DNA from: Brevibacillus parabrevis
GTDB lineage: Bacteria > Bacillota > Bacilli > Brevibacillales > Brevibacillaceae
Assembly: GCF_003710905.1 (NCBI RefSeq)
Contig: NZ_RHHV01000012.1
Coordinates: 186,001 to 250,000, forward strand
Reading direction: 5' to 3'
DNA length: 64,000 bases
The translations under genes and the position numbers were made by a program. Positions 34,803 through 43,005 of this stretch are shown here, piece after piece; position 1 is the first letter of the stretch, and every line of letters starts with the position of its first letter. Below the pieces are notes generated by a model, which searched no databases, was not told where the DNA came from, and saw only the letters and a list, made by a program, of their open reading frames with translations.

Positions 34803-34832
34803 GGCTTCGCCACGAAAAAAGCTGGCGAAGCC
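34803..34832. repeat. Inverted repeat upstream of the DUF350 gene
   Basis: GGCTTCGCC (34803-34811) and GGCGAAGCC (34824-34832) are perfectly complementary with a 12-base A-rich loop. No T-run follows, so it may be a protein site or mRNA-stabilising hairpin rather than a terminator. Confidence 0.5.
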
Positions 34833-34870
34833 GCACTTTCTACTATCTTAGTTGCTGCGGGGGGATAGAC

Positions 34871-35275
34871 GTGTCGTGGACACAATTGCTCGGAATGCTC
34901 GTGTGGACCGGAGCAGGCGGTATTTTGCTGTTTGTATTGATGTGGATTGACACGCTTTTTACGAAGTACAAGGATATGGCTGAAATCAAAAACGGGAACG
35001 TGGCCGTGACGACCCGGTTTGTCATGAAGCTGTTTGCGCAAGGTTATATTTTATCGCAATCGATCATGAACTCGAATGAATTGTGGAACGCCCTGTTGGC
35101 ATCTGTGGTCTCATTTATTATTTTGCTCTTGTTGCAAAAAATCGCGGAAATTTTGTTGAAAAGCTTTGCCGGACTTGATCTGGAGCGTGGAACCCAGCAA
35201 GGAAAAGTCGCACACGCCATGGTGGCGGGATCATTCCACCTGGTCGGCGCCTTGATTCTGGGCGCACTGGTCTAA
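34871..35275 (+). CDS. DUF350 membrane protein
   Basis: A 134-residue membrane protein with four predicted helices and the DUF350 pattern (SWTQLLGMLVWTGAGGILLFVLMWID..., then SQSIMNSNELW...). GTG start at 34871 behind a G-rich ribosome site. DUF350 genes are often found beside PspA and DUF4178 genes in Firmicutes, suggesting a joint role in membrane stress. Its biochemical role is unknown. Confidence 0.8.
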   Translation: MSWTQLLGMLVWTGAGGILLFVLMWIDTLFTKYKDMAEIKNGNVAVTTRFVMKLFAQGYILSQSIMNSNELWNALLASVVSFIILLLLQKIAEILLKSFAGLDLERGTQQGKVAHAMVAGSFHLVGALILGALV

Positions 35276-35301
35276 ACCGGGCAAGGAAGGAGTAGGACCA
35301 G

Positions 35302-35808
35302 ATGAGTTTGTTCAAGCGCATTCAAAATATATTTGCCAAGCATGAACCGCCTGCCCCGGAAAAGAGCATTTTGACGGTAGGGCCTGGCGACGTGGTGGAA
35401 GTCTCGCTCGTCACCTACCAGGTAACGGGAAAGTCGACCAATGCGAGCCGCAATGCGACGATGCTGACTTTGCAGGATGGAACGACCATCCGCTATTTAT
35501 ACATCGAAGAACGCGAAAAAACGGTTTACCAGCTGTACACGGTCATCGACGGCAGACTGGACTCCGTAGATGAGGTGCCTACGACAATCGAAATGGACGA
35601 TGTGACCTATCATCTGGAAGAACAGTACAACGGCAGAGTGCTCGTCGTCGGAAAAGCTCCGTTCCATACTTCCGGTGATCAGTACATCTGGCAGTTCCAA
35701 TCCGATGGCCGCGAGCTTTTGCGGATCGAATGGCAGGACGGCAGATTCATGCTGTACGAGGGAGAGTCGGTTTTACCTGCGGATGTCCAGGTACTTCGCG
35801 GAACGTAA
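35302..35808 (+). CDS. DUF4178 protein
   Basis: A 168-residue soluble protein. The DUF4178 core is visible from LTVGPGDVVEVSLVTYQVTG through TIRYLYIEEREKTVYQLYT to IEWQDGRFMLYEG. It starts at an ATG with AAGGAAGGAG and is 26 bp after DUF350 and 12 bp before the DUF4247 gene. No catalytic residues are obvious. Confidence 0.8.
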   Translation: MSLFKRIQNIFAKHEPPAPEKSILTVGPGDVVEVSLVTYQVTGKSTNASRNATMLTLQDGTTIRYLYIEEREKTVYQLYTVIDGRLDSVDEVPTTIEMDDVTYHLEEQYNGRVLVVGKAPFHTSGDQYIWQFQSDGRELLRIEWQDGRFMLYEGESVLPADVQVLRGT

Positions 35809-35820
35809 GGAGGAGTGAGC

Positions 35821-36597
35821 ATGCCGAACCGTTGGATGAAATCGATCAAGCTCCTGCTGATTCCGGCGGTGCTCCTGCTTTTGCTGGCTGGCTGCGGAAG
35901 CCCCGGAATTGGCGAGAGCTACCCGCTTGAATCCGTCTCCACGAAGGACAAAGGGCAGACATCGCGCATTTATCGCGCCGAAAACAAGACGGTGCCGGAG
36001 GTAGCGCAGGAGCTTGCTGACCAAAAGCAGCCGGACGAGATTTCCAAAGAAGACGACCAACACATGTTTCTCGTCTATCCGGATGAGCTGTATCATGTGC
36101 AGCAAGATCAGGCGAAGCCGTCCGATACGCTGATTGAGGTCGACACGAAGGAGTACGTTCGGGAAAACTACGATTCATCCTTTTTGCAAGGATACATTTT
36201 GGCGAGTGTTCTCGACGATTTGTTCGATGGACACAAGAAAAGCTACAAAGGCAGCTACCGGGGCTACTCAAGCAAAGAGATTTACAAGCCCTCCGGCAGC
36301 TATCACGTCCCGAGCGAGGCAGAGAAAAAGGTTGCCCCGCCGATTACCAAAGAAGGAACGGGCAGCATCTTCAAGCGCAGCGACAGCAAAAAGAAAAGTG
36401 ACAGCTCAGTCGGTCAGGATGGCAACCTGTTTAAAAAGCAGGACTCATCCTCTAGCGGAAGCAAAGGCAAAATTACCCGCTCCTCCGACGGCTCGTCTGT
36501 TTCCTCGAAGAGCTCCTCGATTTTTTCCAAGCCGAAAAGCAAATCACCGCCGCGAACAAAAGCAGGAAGCTCGGGGCGCATTACCAAACGCAGATAA
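35821..36597 (+). CDS. DUF4247 lipoprotein
   Basis: A 258-residue lipoprotein. ATG at 35821 follows AAGGAGGAG. The lipobox L-A-G-C puts the lipidated cysteine at residue 25 of the precursor. The DUF4247 domain (YPLESV..., YRAENKTVPEVAQELADQKQP, MFLVYPDELYHV) spans about residues 30-135. The C-terminal ~120 residues are a Ser/Lys-rich low-complexity region. It closes the pspA-DUF350-DUF4178-DUF4247 cluster. Confidence 0.82.
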   Translation: MPNRWMKSIKLLLIPAVLLLLLAGCGSPGIGESYPLESVSTKDKGQTSRIYRAENKTVPEVAQELADQKQPDEISKEDDQHMFLVYPDELYHVQQDQAKPSDTLIEVDTKEYVRENYDSSFLQGYILASVLDDLFDGHKKSYKGSYRGYSSKEIYKPSGSYHVPSEAEKKVAPPITKEGTGSIFKRSDSKKKSDSSVGQDGNLFKKQDSSSSGSKGKITRSSDGSSVSSKSSSIFSKPKSKSPPRTKAGSSGRITKRR

Positions 36598-36606
36598 TCG
36601 TCACCC

Positions 36607-36634
36607 AAAACCCGCTGAGATGGCGGGTTTTTTT
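36607..36634 (+). terminator. Terminator after the DUF4247 gene
   Basis: AACCCGC pairs with GCGGGTT around a 7-base loop, followed by a run of T residues. Confidence 0.9.
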
Positions 36635-37023
36635 ATGTTTGGCTCAGCGGACAGCGAAGTTTGCGGGAGATGCGCTGCTTGCGATCGACAAAACGGTCAC
36701 GCCCGGTTCCGTTTTGTAATGAATTTTTCATAAAGCAAAGTATGGAAGCCCTTTGTCATTTGTAAGATGTAAAGTACGCGAAAAACAGCGGGAGAAAAGC
36801 GGAGCAACATTCGACTGATGAAAGCGATTACCAAAGCGGCTTTCTCGACTTTTGTTTGGCAATGACGAAAATATGATTGTTTATCGACAAAAGAAGAAGG
36901 GATGTGCATGCATCATTCGACAGTCTTTGTTAGCGGCATTCGCTATGATGACATTGTACATATACAAAGACGACAGACAAGTGGATAGCGGAAGGGAAAC
37001 TTGGCGGAAAGGAGCGCATCACG
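36635..37023 (+). other. 389 bp intergenic region ahead of the alpha-glucan cluster
   Basis: No convincing gene is seen; a 63-codon frame at 36852-37043 has no family features and overlaps the next gene. Two sequences resemble Spo0A boxes (consensus TTTGTCGAA) on the minus strand: TTATCGACAAA at 36881-36891 (8 of 9) and TTCGACA at 36916-36922 (perfect 7-mer core). An A/T-rich stretch at 36945-36970 may hold the promoter. The sigma factor is not clear. Confidence 0.4.
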
Positions 37024-37668
37024 ATGCTGGAAAAAATTCTTGAATTGCGTGCACAATCCAAATCCATCGCACAAATTGCCCAAGAATGCGGCTTAACCAT
37101 AGGCCAGGTGAAATATCGTTTGCAAAAAGACAGAGCGAAGGTGGAGAGTGTATCGGCAGAGAATCGACAGATGTCATCGCTGGCATCCCGACGAGAAGAA
37201 AATTGGCAACTGCCAGCTTTTTACGGACGCGATATCGTCAAGGTGATGGCGCAAAGTCCGACCGTGCTGTTTGTGTACTGGGAAATTACATGGCCGAGGA
37301 TGAGGATGGTGGCATCGTATCTACAGGCAGACTTCCGGCAGATTCAAAAAGGGCTGCGCTTGTACGACGTGACAGAGCGGCTGTTTGATGGTCAAAATGC
37401 CCATTCTGTCCGGGATATTTACGTCTGCGAGGACGCGCATTCCTGGTATGTGAACGATGTGCTGCCAGGGCGCACGTACTTAATCGACTTCGGTCTATTT
37501 GAGCATGGCCGCTTTTGTCCGATACTGCGCTCGGATGTGGTCGTGACTCCTCGAAATACAAAAGCTGCCTGGGGCGAACCATTGGTGGAGCCAGCGTCTG
37601 ATCGCTCTGCGCCTGCGTGGTTCGAAAACTTTTCCTCGTATTCACTCTACTCCAAAACATCCAAATAA
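37024..37668 (+). CDS. DUF4912 protein with N-terminal HTH-like segment
   Basis: A 214-residue protein. Residues 1-40 (LEKILELRAQSKSIAQIAQ..GLTIGQVKYRLQKDR) look like a small helix-turn-helix. The DUF4912 domain begins near ALPAFYGRDIVKVMAQSPTVLFVYWEI, with a Trp/Tyr-rich WEIT motif, and ends near residue 190. DUF4912 proteins often sit beside GH57 glucan-branching genes; the fold resembles carbohydrate-recognition modules, but no function is shown. ATG at 37024 has AAAGGAG. It is 14 bp upstream of the GH57-GT4 gene and is the first gene of the cluster. Confidence 0.82.
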   Translation: MLEKILELRAQSKSIAQIAQECGLTIGQVKYRLQKDRAKVESVSAENRQMSSLASRREENWQLPAFYGRDIVKVMAQSPTVLFVYWEITWPRMRMVASYLQADFRQIQKGLRLYDVTERLFDGQNAHSVRDIYVCEDAHSWYVNDVLPGRTYLIDFGLFEHGRFCPILRSDVVVTPRNTKAAWGEPLVEPASDRSAPAWFENFSSYSLYSKTSK

Positions 37669-37682
37669 GTGAGGTGTCAACT

Positions 37683-40535
37683 GTGCACAACGGTTATCTC
37701 TCCCTTGTGTTGCACGCTCATATGCCTTATGTACGACACGGGGACCGGGACGATCGCCTGGAAGAGCGCTGGATGTACGAAGCGATGCTGGAATGCTACA
37801 TCCCGTTGCTCATGGTCTTCGACAAGCTCCTCTCGGACAAAATCGACTTTCGCATGACAATGGTGCTGTCCCCGACTTTGCTGTCCATGCTGGATGACGA
37901 GCTGATCGCGACACGGTTTCGCGCCTATCTCGCCAAAACAGTAGAGCTTGCAGGCAAAGAAGTAAAACATACGGCAAACAACCCGGCTGAACAGCGTATC
38001 GCCAAGATGTACCTGGAAAAGTTTCGTACTATCGCTTTATTTTGCAGCAAGCTCGATTATCGGCTGATAGAAGGCTTTAAACGTCTGGCAGACAGCGGCT
38101 GCCTGGAGCTGATCACATGCGCGGCGACACACGCTTTTCTGCCATATGTGGAGACAGAGGAAGCGATTTTGGCACAGCTGCGTACGGGCATGGACACGCA
38201 CGAACGCATTTTGGGCAGGCGACCGCGAGGAATTTGGCTGCCGGAATGCGGCTATACGCCAGGGGTAGATCGGTTGCTCCGAGAGGTGGGGCTGCAATAC
38301 TTTTTTGTCGATTCCCATACGATCGAACACGCGACACCACAGCCGCGCAGAGGCTTGCTTGCTCCGCTCGGCACGATGCACGGGGTGGTGGCTTTCGCCA
38401 GAGACGATGTCGCATCCCAGCAGGTGTGGAGCACTTTTGACGGCTATCCGGGCGATTATGATTACCGGGAATATTATCGGGATATCGGGTTTGACCGGGA
38501 CATGGACTATATCGAGCCGTACATTCATCCCGCCGGAATCCGTATACATACCGGGTTGAAATACCACCGGATTACCGGACGAGACGTGGAAAAGCAGCTG
38601 TACGAACCTGACTGGGCACGGGAAAAGGCAGCCTCTCACGCGGGGCATTTCCTCTATCACCGCGAACGGCAAATCGAAGAGGCAGTTGCCTGGATGGACC
38701 GCAAGCCGCTCGTTGTCGCGACGTATGATGCTGAACTGTTTGGACACTGGTGGTACGAGGGTCCGCAATTTCTCGACTACTTGCTGCGCAAGACGGCATG
38801 CGATTCCCAGATTGTGAAGCTGATCACCCCGTCCGAATACTTGGACGAATATCAGGAACAAGACCTGGGGCATTTGCCGATGTCGACCTGGGGACGCAAC
38901 GGCTACGGAGAAGTCTGGCTGAATGAAAAAAACGGCTGGCTGTATCGGCATCTGCATCAGGCGGAGCGCGACTTGATCGAGGTCGTGACGGCTTTTTACG
39001 AGCATAAGGGCCAGGAGCAAGAGCGTGACCAGCTTGCGAGCCGCGCCTTGAAACAGGCGGGCCGAGAGCTGATGCTTGCGCAAAGCAGCGACTGGGCGTT
39101 TATCATGGATGGTCAAACCGTTGTCGAATACGCTGTGCGTCGCACCCATGATCACCTCGCCAATATGCGGGAGCTGCTTGCGATGGTGCGCGAAGACCGA
39201 ATGGATACAGAGAGATTGACACAGATGGAGACTGCCTTCCCGATCTTTCCCCACATAGATGAGACGTACTATTTGCCAAAAGAGGCGCATAGAGTGAACG
39301 TATCGCATCAGCTGGTAGCGGCCAGCAAAGGCGCGGAACCTGCGGGAGTTGTCCTGATGCTCGCCTGGGAATTTCCGCCGAACGTGGTAGGCGGACTGGG
39401 TCGTGCCGTCTACGATCTCGCCCGTCATCTGGTTCGCCAAGGTGTTGCCGTGCACGTCCTGACCCGGGCATCGGATTGGAGCGTGGCGGAGGAAGTCATG
39501 GATGGTGTCCATGTACACCGTTTGCCTACGTACATTCCGGCAGAGCAGGAAGATTTCCTGTCATGGGTGTTCCAACTCAATCTGGCGATGTCAGACGCGA
39601 CGGAACAGCTGTGGAAAAACGGCGTCAGACCGGACGTGATTCACGCTCATGACTGGCTGGTCGGCTGGGCCGCCATGGAAATCAAGGAACGCTATTCGCT
39701 GCCGCTGGTCAGTACGATCCATGCTTTGGAGTACGGGCGGCATCAAGGGATTCATACGCCTTTGCAAGAGCGGATTCACAATAGCGAGCGCACTCTTGCG
39801 CACGCTTCGGATCGAGTCATTGTTTGCAGCCACTACATGGCGAATGAAGTGCAGCGTTTGTTCGACATTCCGCGAGCCAAACTGCGGGTGATTCACAACG
39901 GCGTCGATTTGGCGCAGCCGCCAGCATTCGATCAAAATCGATTGCGCGAAGAGCTGTCGATTGGCGACGGGCCGATCCTGTTTTTTGTCGGGCGTCTGGT
40001 CCAGGAAAAAGGGGTTCACCTTTTGCTGGAAGCGATGGCCAGGTTGCGCTACGACTTTGGTCATGTGACGCTGCTCATCGCGGGCAAAGGACCGATGCAG
40101 GGGCAGTGGCAACAGCGGGCGGAAGAGATGGGGATTGCTGAGCGCGTGAAGTTCCTGGGCTTTGTCGATGACACACGTCGAGATCAGTTGTTTTTGCTTG
40201 CTGATATCGCGGTCTTTCCCAGTTTGTATGAGCCATTTGGCATTGTGGCCCTGGAAGCGATGGCTTTGGGCGTGCCGATTTTGGCAGCGGACACGGGCGG
40301 ACTGCGTGAAATCGTCAGACATGGGGAGAACGGAGCGACGATGTACGCCGGAAATCCGGAATCGCTCACCGATCAGCTGCGCTGGCTGCTGCAAGATCCG
40401 AAAAAGCGGCGGCAGATGGCGCAGACGGCGCAACATGACGTTTTGCAACATTACAACTGGACGTCTTTGGCGATCCAGACGATGGAGGAATACCGATTGC
40501 TCGGCGTTGCTTGCCTGGCCTTATCGGAGAAATAG
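37683..40535 (+). CDS. GH57 alpha-glucan branching enzyme fused to a GT4 glucosyltransferase
   Basis: A 950-residue two-domain enzyme with a GTG start at 37683. Residues 1-~530 form a GH57 barrel plus DUF1957 helices: catalytic Glu at residue 188 in IWLPECGY and Asp at residue 349 in TYDAELFGHWW. Residues ~555-940 form a GT4 transferase: GGLGRAVYDLARHL (acceptor/donor loop), FVGRLVQEKGVHLLLEA, and the nucleotide-sugar motif EPFGIVALEAMALG. No signal peptide, so it is cytoplasmic. The architecture suggests one polypeptide that elongates and branches an alpha-1,4-glucan. The polymer could be glycogen-like or a modified glucan; the donor (ADP-, UDP- or GDP-glucose) is unknown. Confidence 0.88.
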   Translation: MHNGYLSLVLHAHMPYVRHGDRDDRLEERWMYEAMLECYIPLLMVFDKLLSDKIDFRMTMVLSPTLLSMLDDELIATRFRAYLAKTVELAGKEVKHTANNPAEQRIAKMYLEKFRTIALFCSKLDYRLIEGFKRLADSGCLELITCAATHAFLPYVETEEAILAQLRTGMDTHERILGRRPRGIWLPECGYTPGVDRLLREVGLQYFFVDSHTIEHATPQPRRGLLAPLGTMHGVVAFARDDVASQQVWSTFDGYPGDYDYREYYRDIGFDRDMDYIEPYIHPAGIRIHTGLKYHRITGRDVEKQLYEPDWAREKAASHAGHFLYHRERQIEEAVAWMDRKPLVVATYDAELFGHWWYEGPQFLDYLLRKTACDSQIVKLITPSEYLDEYQEQDLGHLPMSTWGRNGYGEVWLNEKNGWLYRHLHQAERDLIEVVTAFYEHKGQEQERDQLASRALKQAGRELMLAQSSDWAFIMDGQTVVEYAVRRTHDHLANMRELLAMVREDRMDTERLTQMETAFPIFPHIDETYYLPKEAHRVNVSHQLVAASKGAEPAGVVLMLAWEFPPNVVGGLGRAVYDLARHLVRQGVAVHVLTRASDWSVAEEVMDGVHVHRLPTYIPAEQEDFLSWVFQLNLAMSDATEQLWKNGVRPDVIHAHDWLVGWAAMEIKERYSLPLVSTIHALEYGRHQGIHTPLQERIHNSERTLAHASDRVIVCSHYMANEVQRLFDIPRAKLRVIHNGVDLAQPPAFDQNRLREELSIGDGPILFFVGRLVQEKGVHLLLEAMARLRYDFGHVTLLIAGKGPMQGQWQQRAEEMGIAERVKFLGFVDDTRRDQLFLLADIAVFPSLYEPFGIVALEAMALGVPILAADTGGLREIVRHGENGATMYAGNPESLTDQLRWLLQDPKKRRQMAQTAQHDVLQHYNWTSLAIQTMEEYRLLGVACLALSEK

Positions 40536-40584
40536 ACACTGACAGCGCATGATCGCAACGATGATGAAGGAGGAAGGAAAAAAG

Positions 40585-42960
40585 ATGAAGGCAGTAATTA
40601 TGGCTGGTGGTAAAGGTACGCGTCTACGTCCGTTAACGTCCCAAACTCCAAAACCAATGGTGCCACTCTTGAACCGGCCTTGCATGGAGTACACGATCGA
40701 TCTGTTGAAGAAGCACGGAATTACAGAGATTGCCGTCACGCTCCAATACTTGCCTGATGTCATCCGCGATACGTTTGGTGATGGTTCGCGCTACGGTGTT
40801 TCTCTCGTGTACTTTGAAGAAACGACGCCGCTCGGAACAGCGGGCAGTGTGAAAAACTGCGCCGATTTTCTCGACGAACGGTTCATCGTCATCAGCGGAG
40901 ATACGTTGACCGATATGGATCTGTCAGCAGCGATCCGTTTTCATGAGCAAAAAGAAGCGTTGGCTACGCTCATCTTGACCCGGGTGGAGACGCCGCTGGA
41001 ATTTGGCGTGGTCATGACGGATGAACAGGGCCGGATCAATCGTTTTCTGGAAAAACCAAGCTGGGCAGAAGTGTTCAGCGATACCGTCAACACAGGGATG
41101 TACGTCTGCGAACCGGAAGTGCTTTCTTATATAGAAGAAGACAAAGAAGTCGACTTCAGCAAAGAAATTTTCCCCTTTTTCCTCCAGGAACAAAAACCGC
41201 TGTACGGCTATGAGGCGAGCGGCTACTGGTCGGATATTGGCTCGCTTGAAGTATACCGCCAGGCACAGTTTGATCTGCTGGATGGCCGTGTGAATCTGGA
41301 AATCAAAGCCCAGGAAATCGCCCCGCGCATCTACCTGGAAAATCACGTTCGCGTCGACTCTTCGGTACGTCTGGAAGGGCCGGTTTATATAAGTGAAAAT
41401 GTACACTTGCAAGCGGGAGTAGCTGTGGGGCCTTATACGGTCCTGGGCAGCAACACGGTCGTTTCTTCCGGCAGCAAGCTTTCCCGCGCGATCTTCTGGG
41501 AAAATAGCGTGATCGGGAAAAAGACGGAAATTACCGGAACGACCCTTTGCAAAAATGTCCGACTCGCCGATTGCGTGCAAGCAGGCGAGGGAGCCGTCAT
41601 CGGAGACAATTGCCAGATCGGAGCGAAATCAGTCGTGAAGGCAGGCGTCAAAATTTGGCCGGACAGAGAGGTGGGGGAAAGCGCAACGGTCACGACCTCG
41701 CTCATTTACGGCATGAAACAGACGAAAAACTTGTTCGGAAACAACGGGATCAAAGGGCTCGCCAACGTGGACATCACGCCGGAGTTTGTCACCCGGCTGG
41801 CTGCGGCGTACGCCTATTTGCAAAAGTCCGGCAGCAAAATTGCCCTTTCCGCGTGCTCGCATCCTTTTGCGCAGCTGCTCAAGCACAGCATCATGACGAG
41901 CTTGTGCTCCTCCGGCATTGATACGGTGGATTTTGGCGTCGGCAACTCCCCGCTCATCCGCTATGGTGTGCGCTCCCTCGGTTGCGTCGGCGGCATCCAC
42001 TTGTTCATGAACGAAGCCTTAGACGAAAAAGAGATCGTCATCCAGTTCATCGACCAGACAGGATTGCCGATCACCCGTGATATGGAGCGGAAAATTGAAA
42101 ATGCCTACTGGCAGGAGACGTACGTGCGCAACTTGCATCATTTGGGCGAGCTGCATGTCGAGCATCAAGTCCAGGAGGCGTACTTGCTGACTATGGCCCA
42201 GCAGCTGGATATGACGGCGATCCAGCGCCAGCGTTTTCACTTGCTGATCGACAGCGAAACCCGCTTTTTCCCCACGTTCCTCGCCCCGCTGTTCCACGAG
42301 CTGGGAGTGACGGTGACGTATGGCGCGATTCAGGATGGCATCAGCAAAAAGAAAGCCGATCTGGGGATTCGGCTGGATAAGAACGGCGAAGCGCTGGCTC
42401 TGTTCACAGAGGAAGGCGCGAAGCTCTCCGCTGAACAGCTTCTGGCGTTGCAGCTTTTGGCATGCAGCGGCCGACATCAACGCATCGGTCTTCCTGTCAG
42501 TGCCCCGATGGAGCTGGAACATCTGGCGCAGCTTTTGCAGATCGAGGTCATCCGAACGAAGGTGACGCCGCGCTCCATGATGGAAGTGGCGGCGGAGGAT
42601 CACTTCCATCCTTTGTTCGATGCCGTGTACAGTCTCATGAGCATCCTGTCCTATCTCGCCCAGGAGGAAAAGCCGCTTAGCCTGCTGCTTGAGCTGTTGC
42701 CTGCGTGCCACATGGAGCGGAAAACGGTGTTTTGCCCGTGGGGTGCGAAAGGCAAAGTGATGCGAAAAGTGCTGGAAGAGAACAAAGGCAAGCTGCTGGA
42801 GCTTGTGGACGGAATCAAAGTGTATGACACGAATGGCTGGGTACTGATTTTGCCCGACTCCGAGGATTCGCATGTCAAAGTCATTTCGCAGGGAGCGACA
42901 GCAGAGACAGCGGCAACACTCGCCTCGTCCTATGCGAGACGAATTGCGGAGTATCAATGA
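40585..42960 (+). CDS. Sugar-1-phosphate nucleotidyltransferase fused to a degenerate phosphohexomutase
   Basis: A 791-residue protein; ATG at 40585 with GAAGGAGG. Domain 1 (1-~240) is a nucleotidyltransferase with [12 protein letters not shown] and an [11 protein letters not shown] end. Domain 2 (~245-375) is a left-handed beta-helix of hexapeptides. Domain 3 (~385-791) aligns with phosphoglucomutase/phosphomannomutase but has lost all active-site loops: the TASHNP serine loop, the DGDADR metal loop, the GEESGG sugar loop and RPSGTEP phosphate loop are absent. Family relatives are annotated as mannose-1-phosphate guanylyltransferase/phosphomannomutase. Here only the first domain is likely to be catalytic; its sugar and nucleotide cannot be told from sequence. 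Confidence 0.85.
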   Translation: MKAVIMAGGKGTRLRPLTSQTPKPMVPLLNRPCMEYTIDLLKKHGITEIAVTLQYLPDVIRDTFGDGSRYGVSLVYFEETTPLGTAGSVKNCADFLDERFIVISGDTLTDMDLSAAIRFHEQKEALATLILTRVETPLEFGVVMTDEQGRINRFLEKPSWAEVFSDTVNTGMYVCEPEVLSYIEEDKEVDFSKEIFPFFLQEQKPLYGYEASGYWSDIGSLEVYRQAQFDLLDGRVNLEIKAQEIAPRIYLENHVRVDSSVRLEGPVYISENVHLQAGVAVGPYTVLGSNTVVSSGSKLSRAIFWENSVIGKKTEITGTTLCKNVRLADCVQAGEGAVIGDNCQIGAKSVVKAGVKIWPDREVGESATVTTSLIYGMKQTKNLFGNNGIKGLANVDITPEFVTRLAAAYAYLQKSGSKIALSACSHPFAQLLKHSIMTSLCSSGIDTVDFGVGNSPLIRYGVRSLGCVGGIHLFMNEALDEKEIVIQFIDQTGLPITRDMERKIENAYWQETYVRNLHHLGELHVEHQVQEAYLLTMAQQLDMTAIQRQRFHLLIDSETRFFPTFLAPLFHELGVTVTYGAIQDGISKKKADLGIRLDKNGEALALFTEEGAKLSAEQLLALQLLACSGRHQRIGLPVSAPMELEHLAQLLQIEVIRTKVTPRSMMEVAAEDHFHPLFDAVYSLMSILSYLAQEEKPLSLLLELLPACHMERKTVFCPWGAKGKVMRKVLEENKGKLLELVDGIKVYDTNGWVLILPDSEDSHVKVISQGATAETAATLASSYARRIAEYQ

Positions 42961-43005
42961 GGATAAAGGGAATCGACAGCCTGAGTACGGGAAGGATGTG
43001 AAGGC

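Noticed and set aside
36852-37043. 63-codon frame ahead of the DUF4912 gene
   Set aside because: No ribosome site, no domain, and it runs into the next gene in another frame.
38037-39518. 493-codon minus-strand frame over the GH57 domain
   Set aside because: Antisense shadow with no recognisable protein features.
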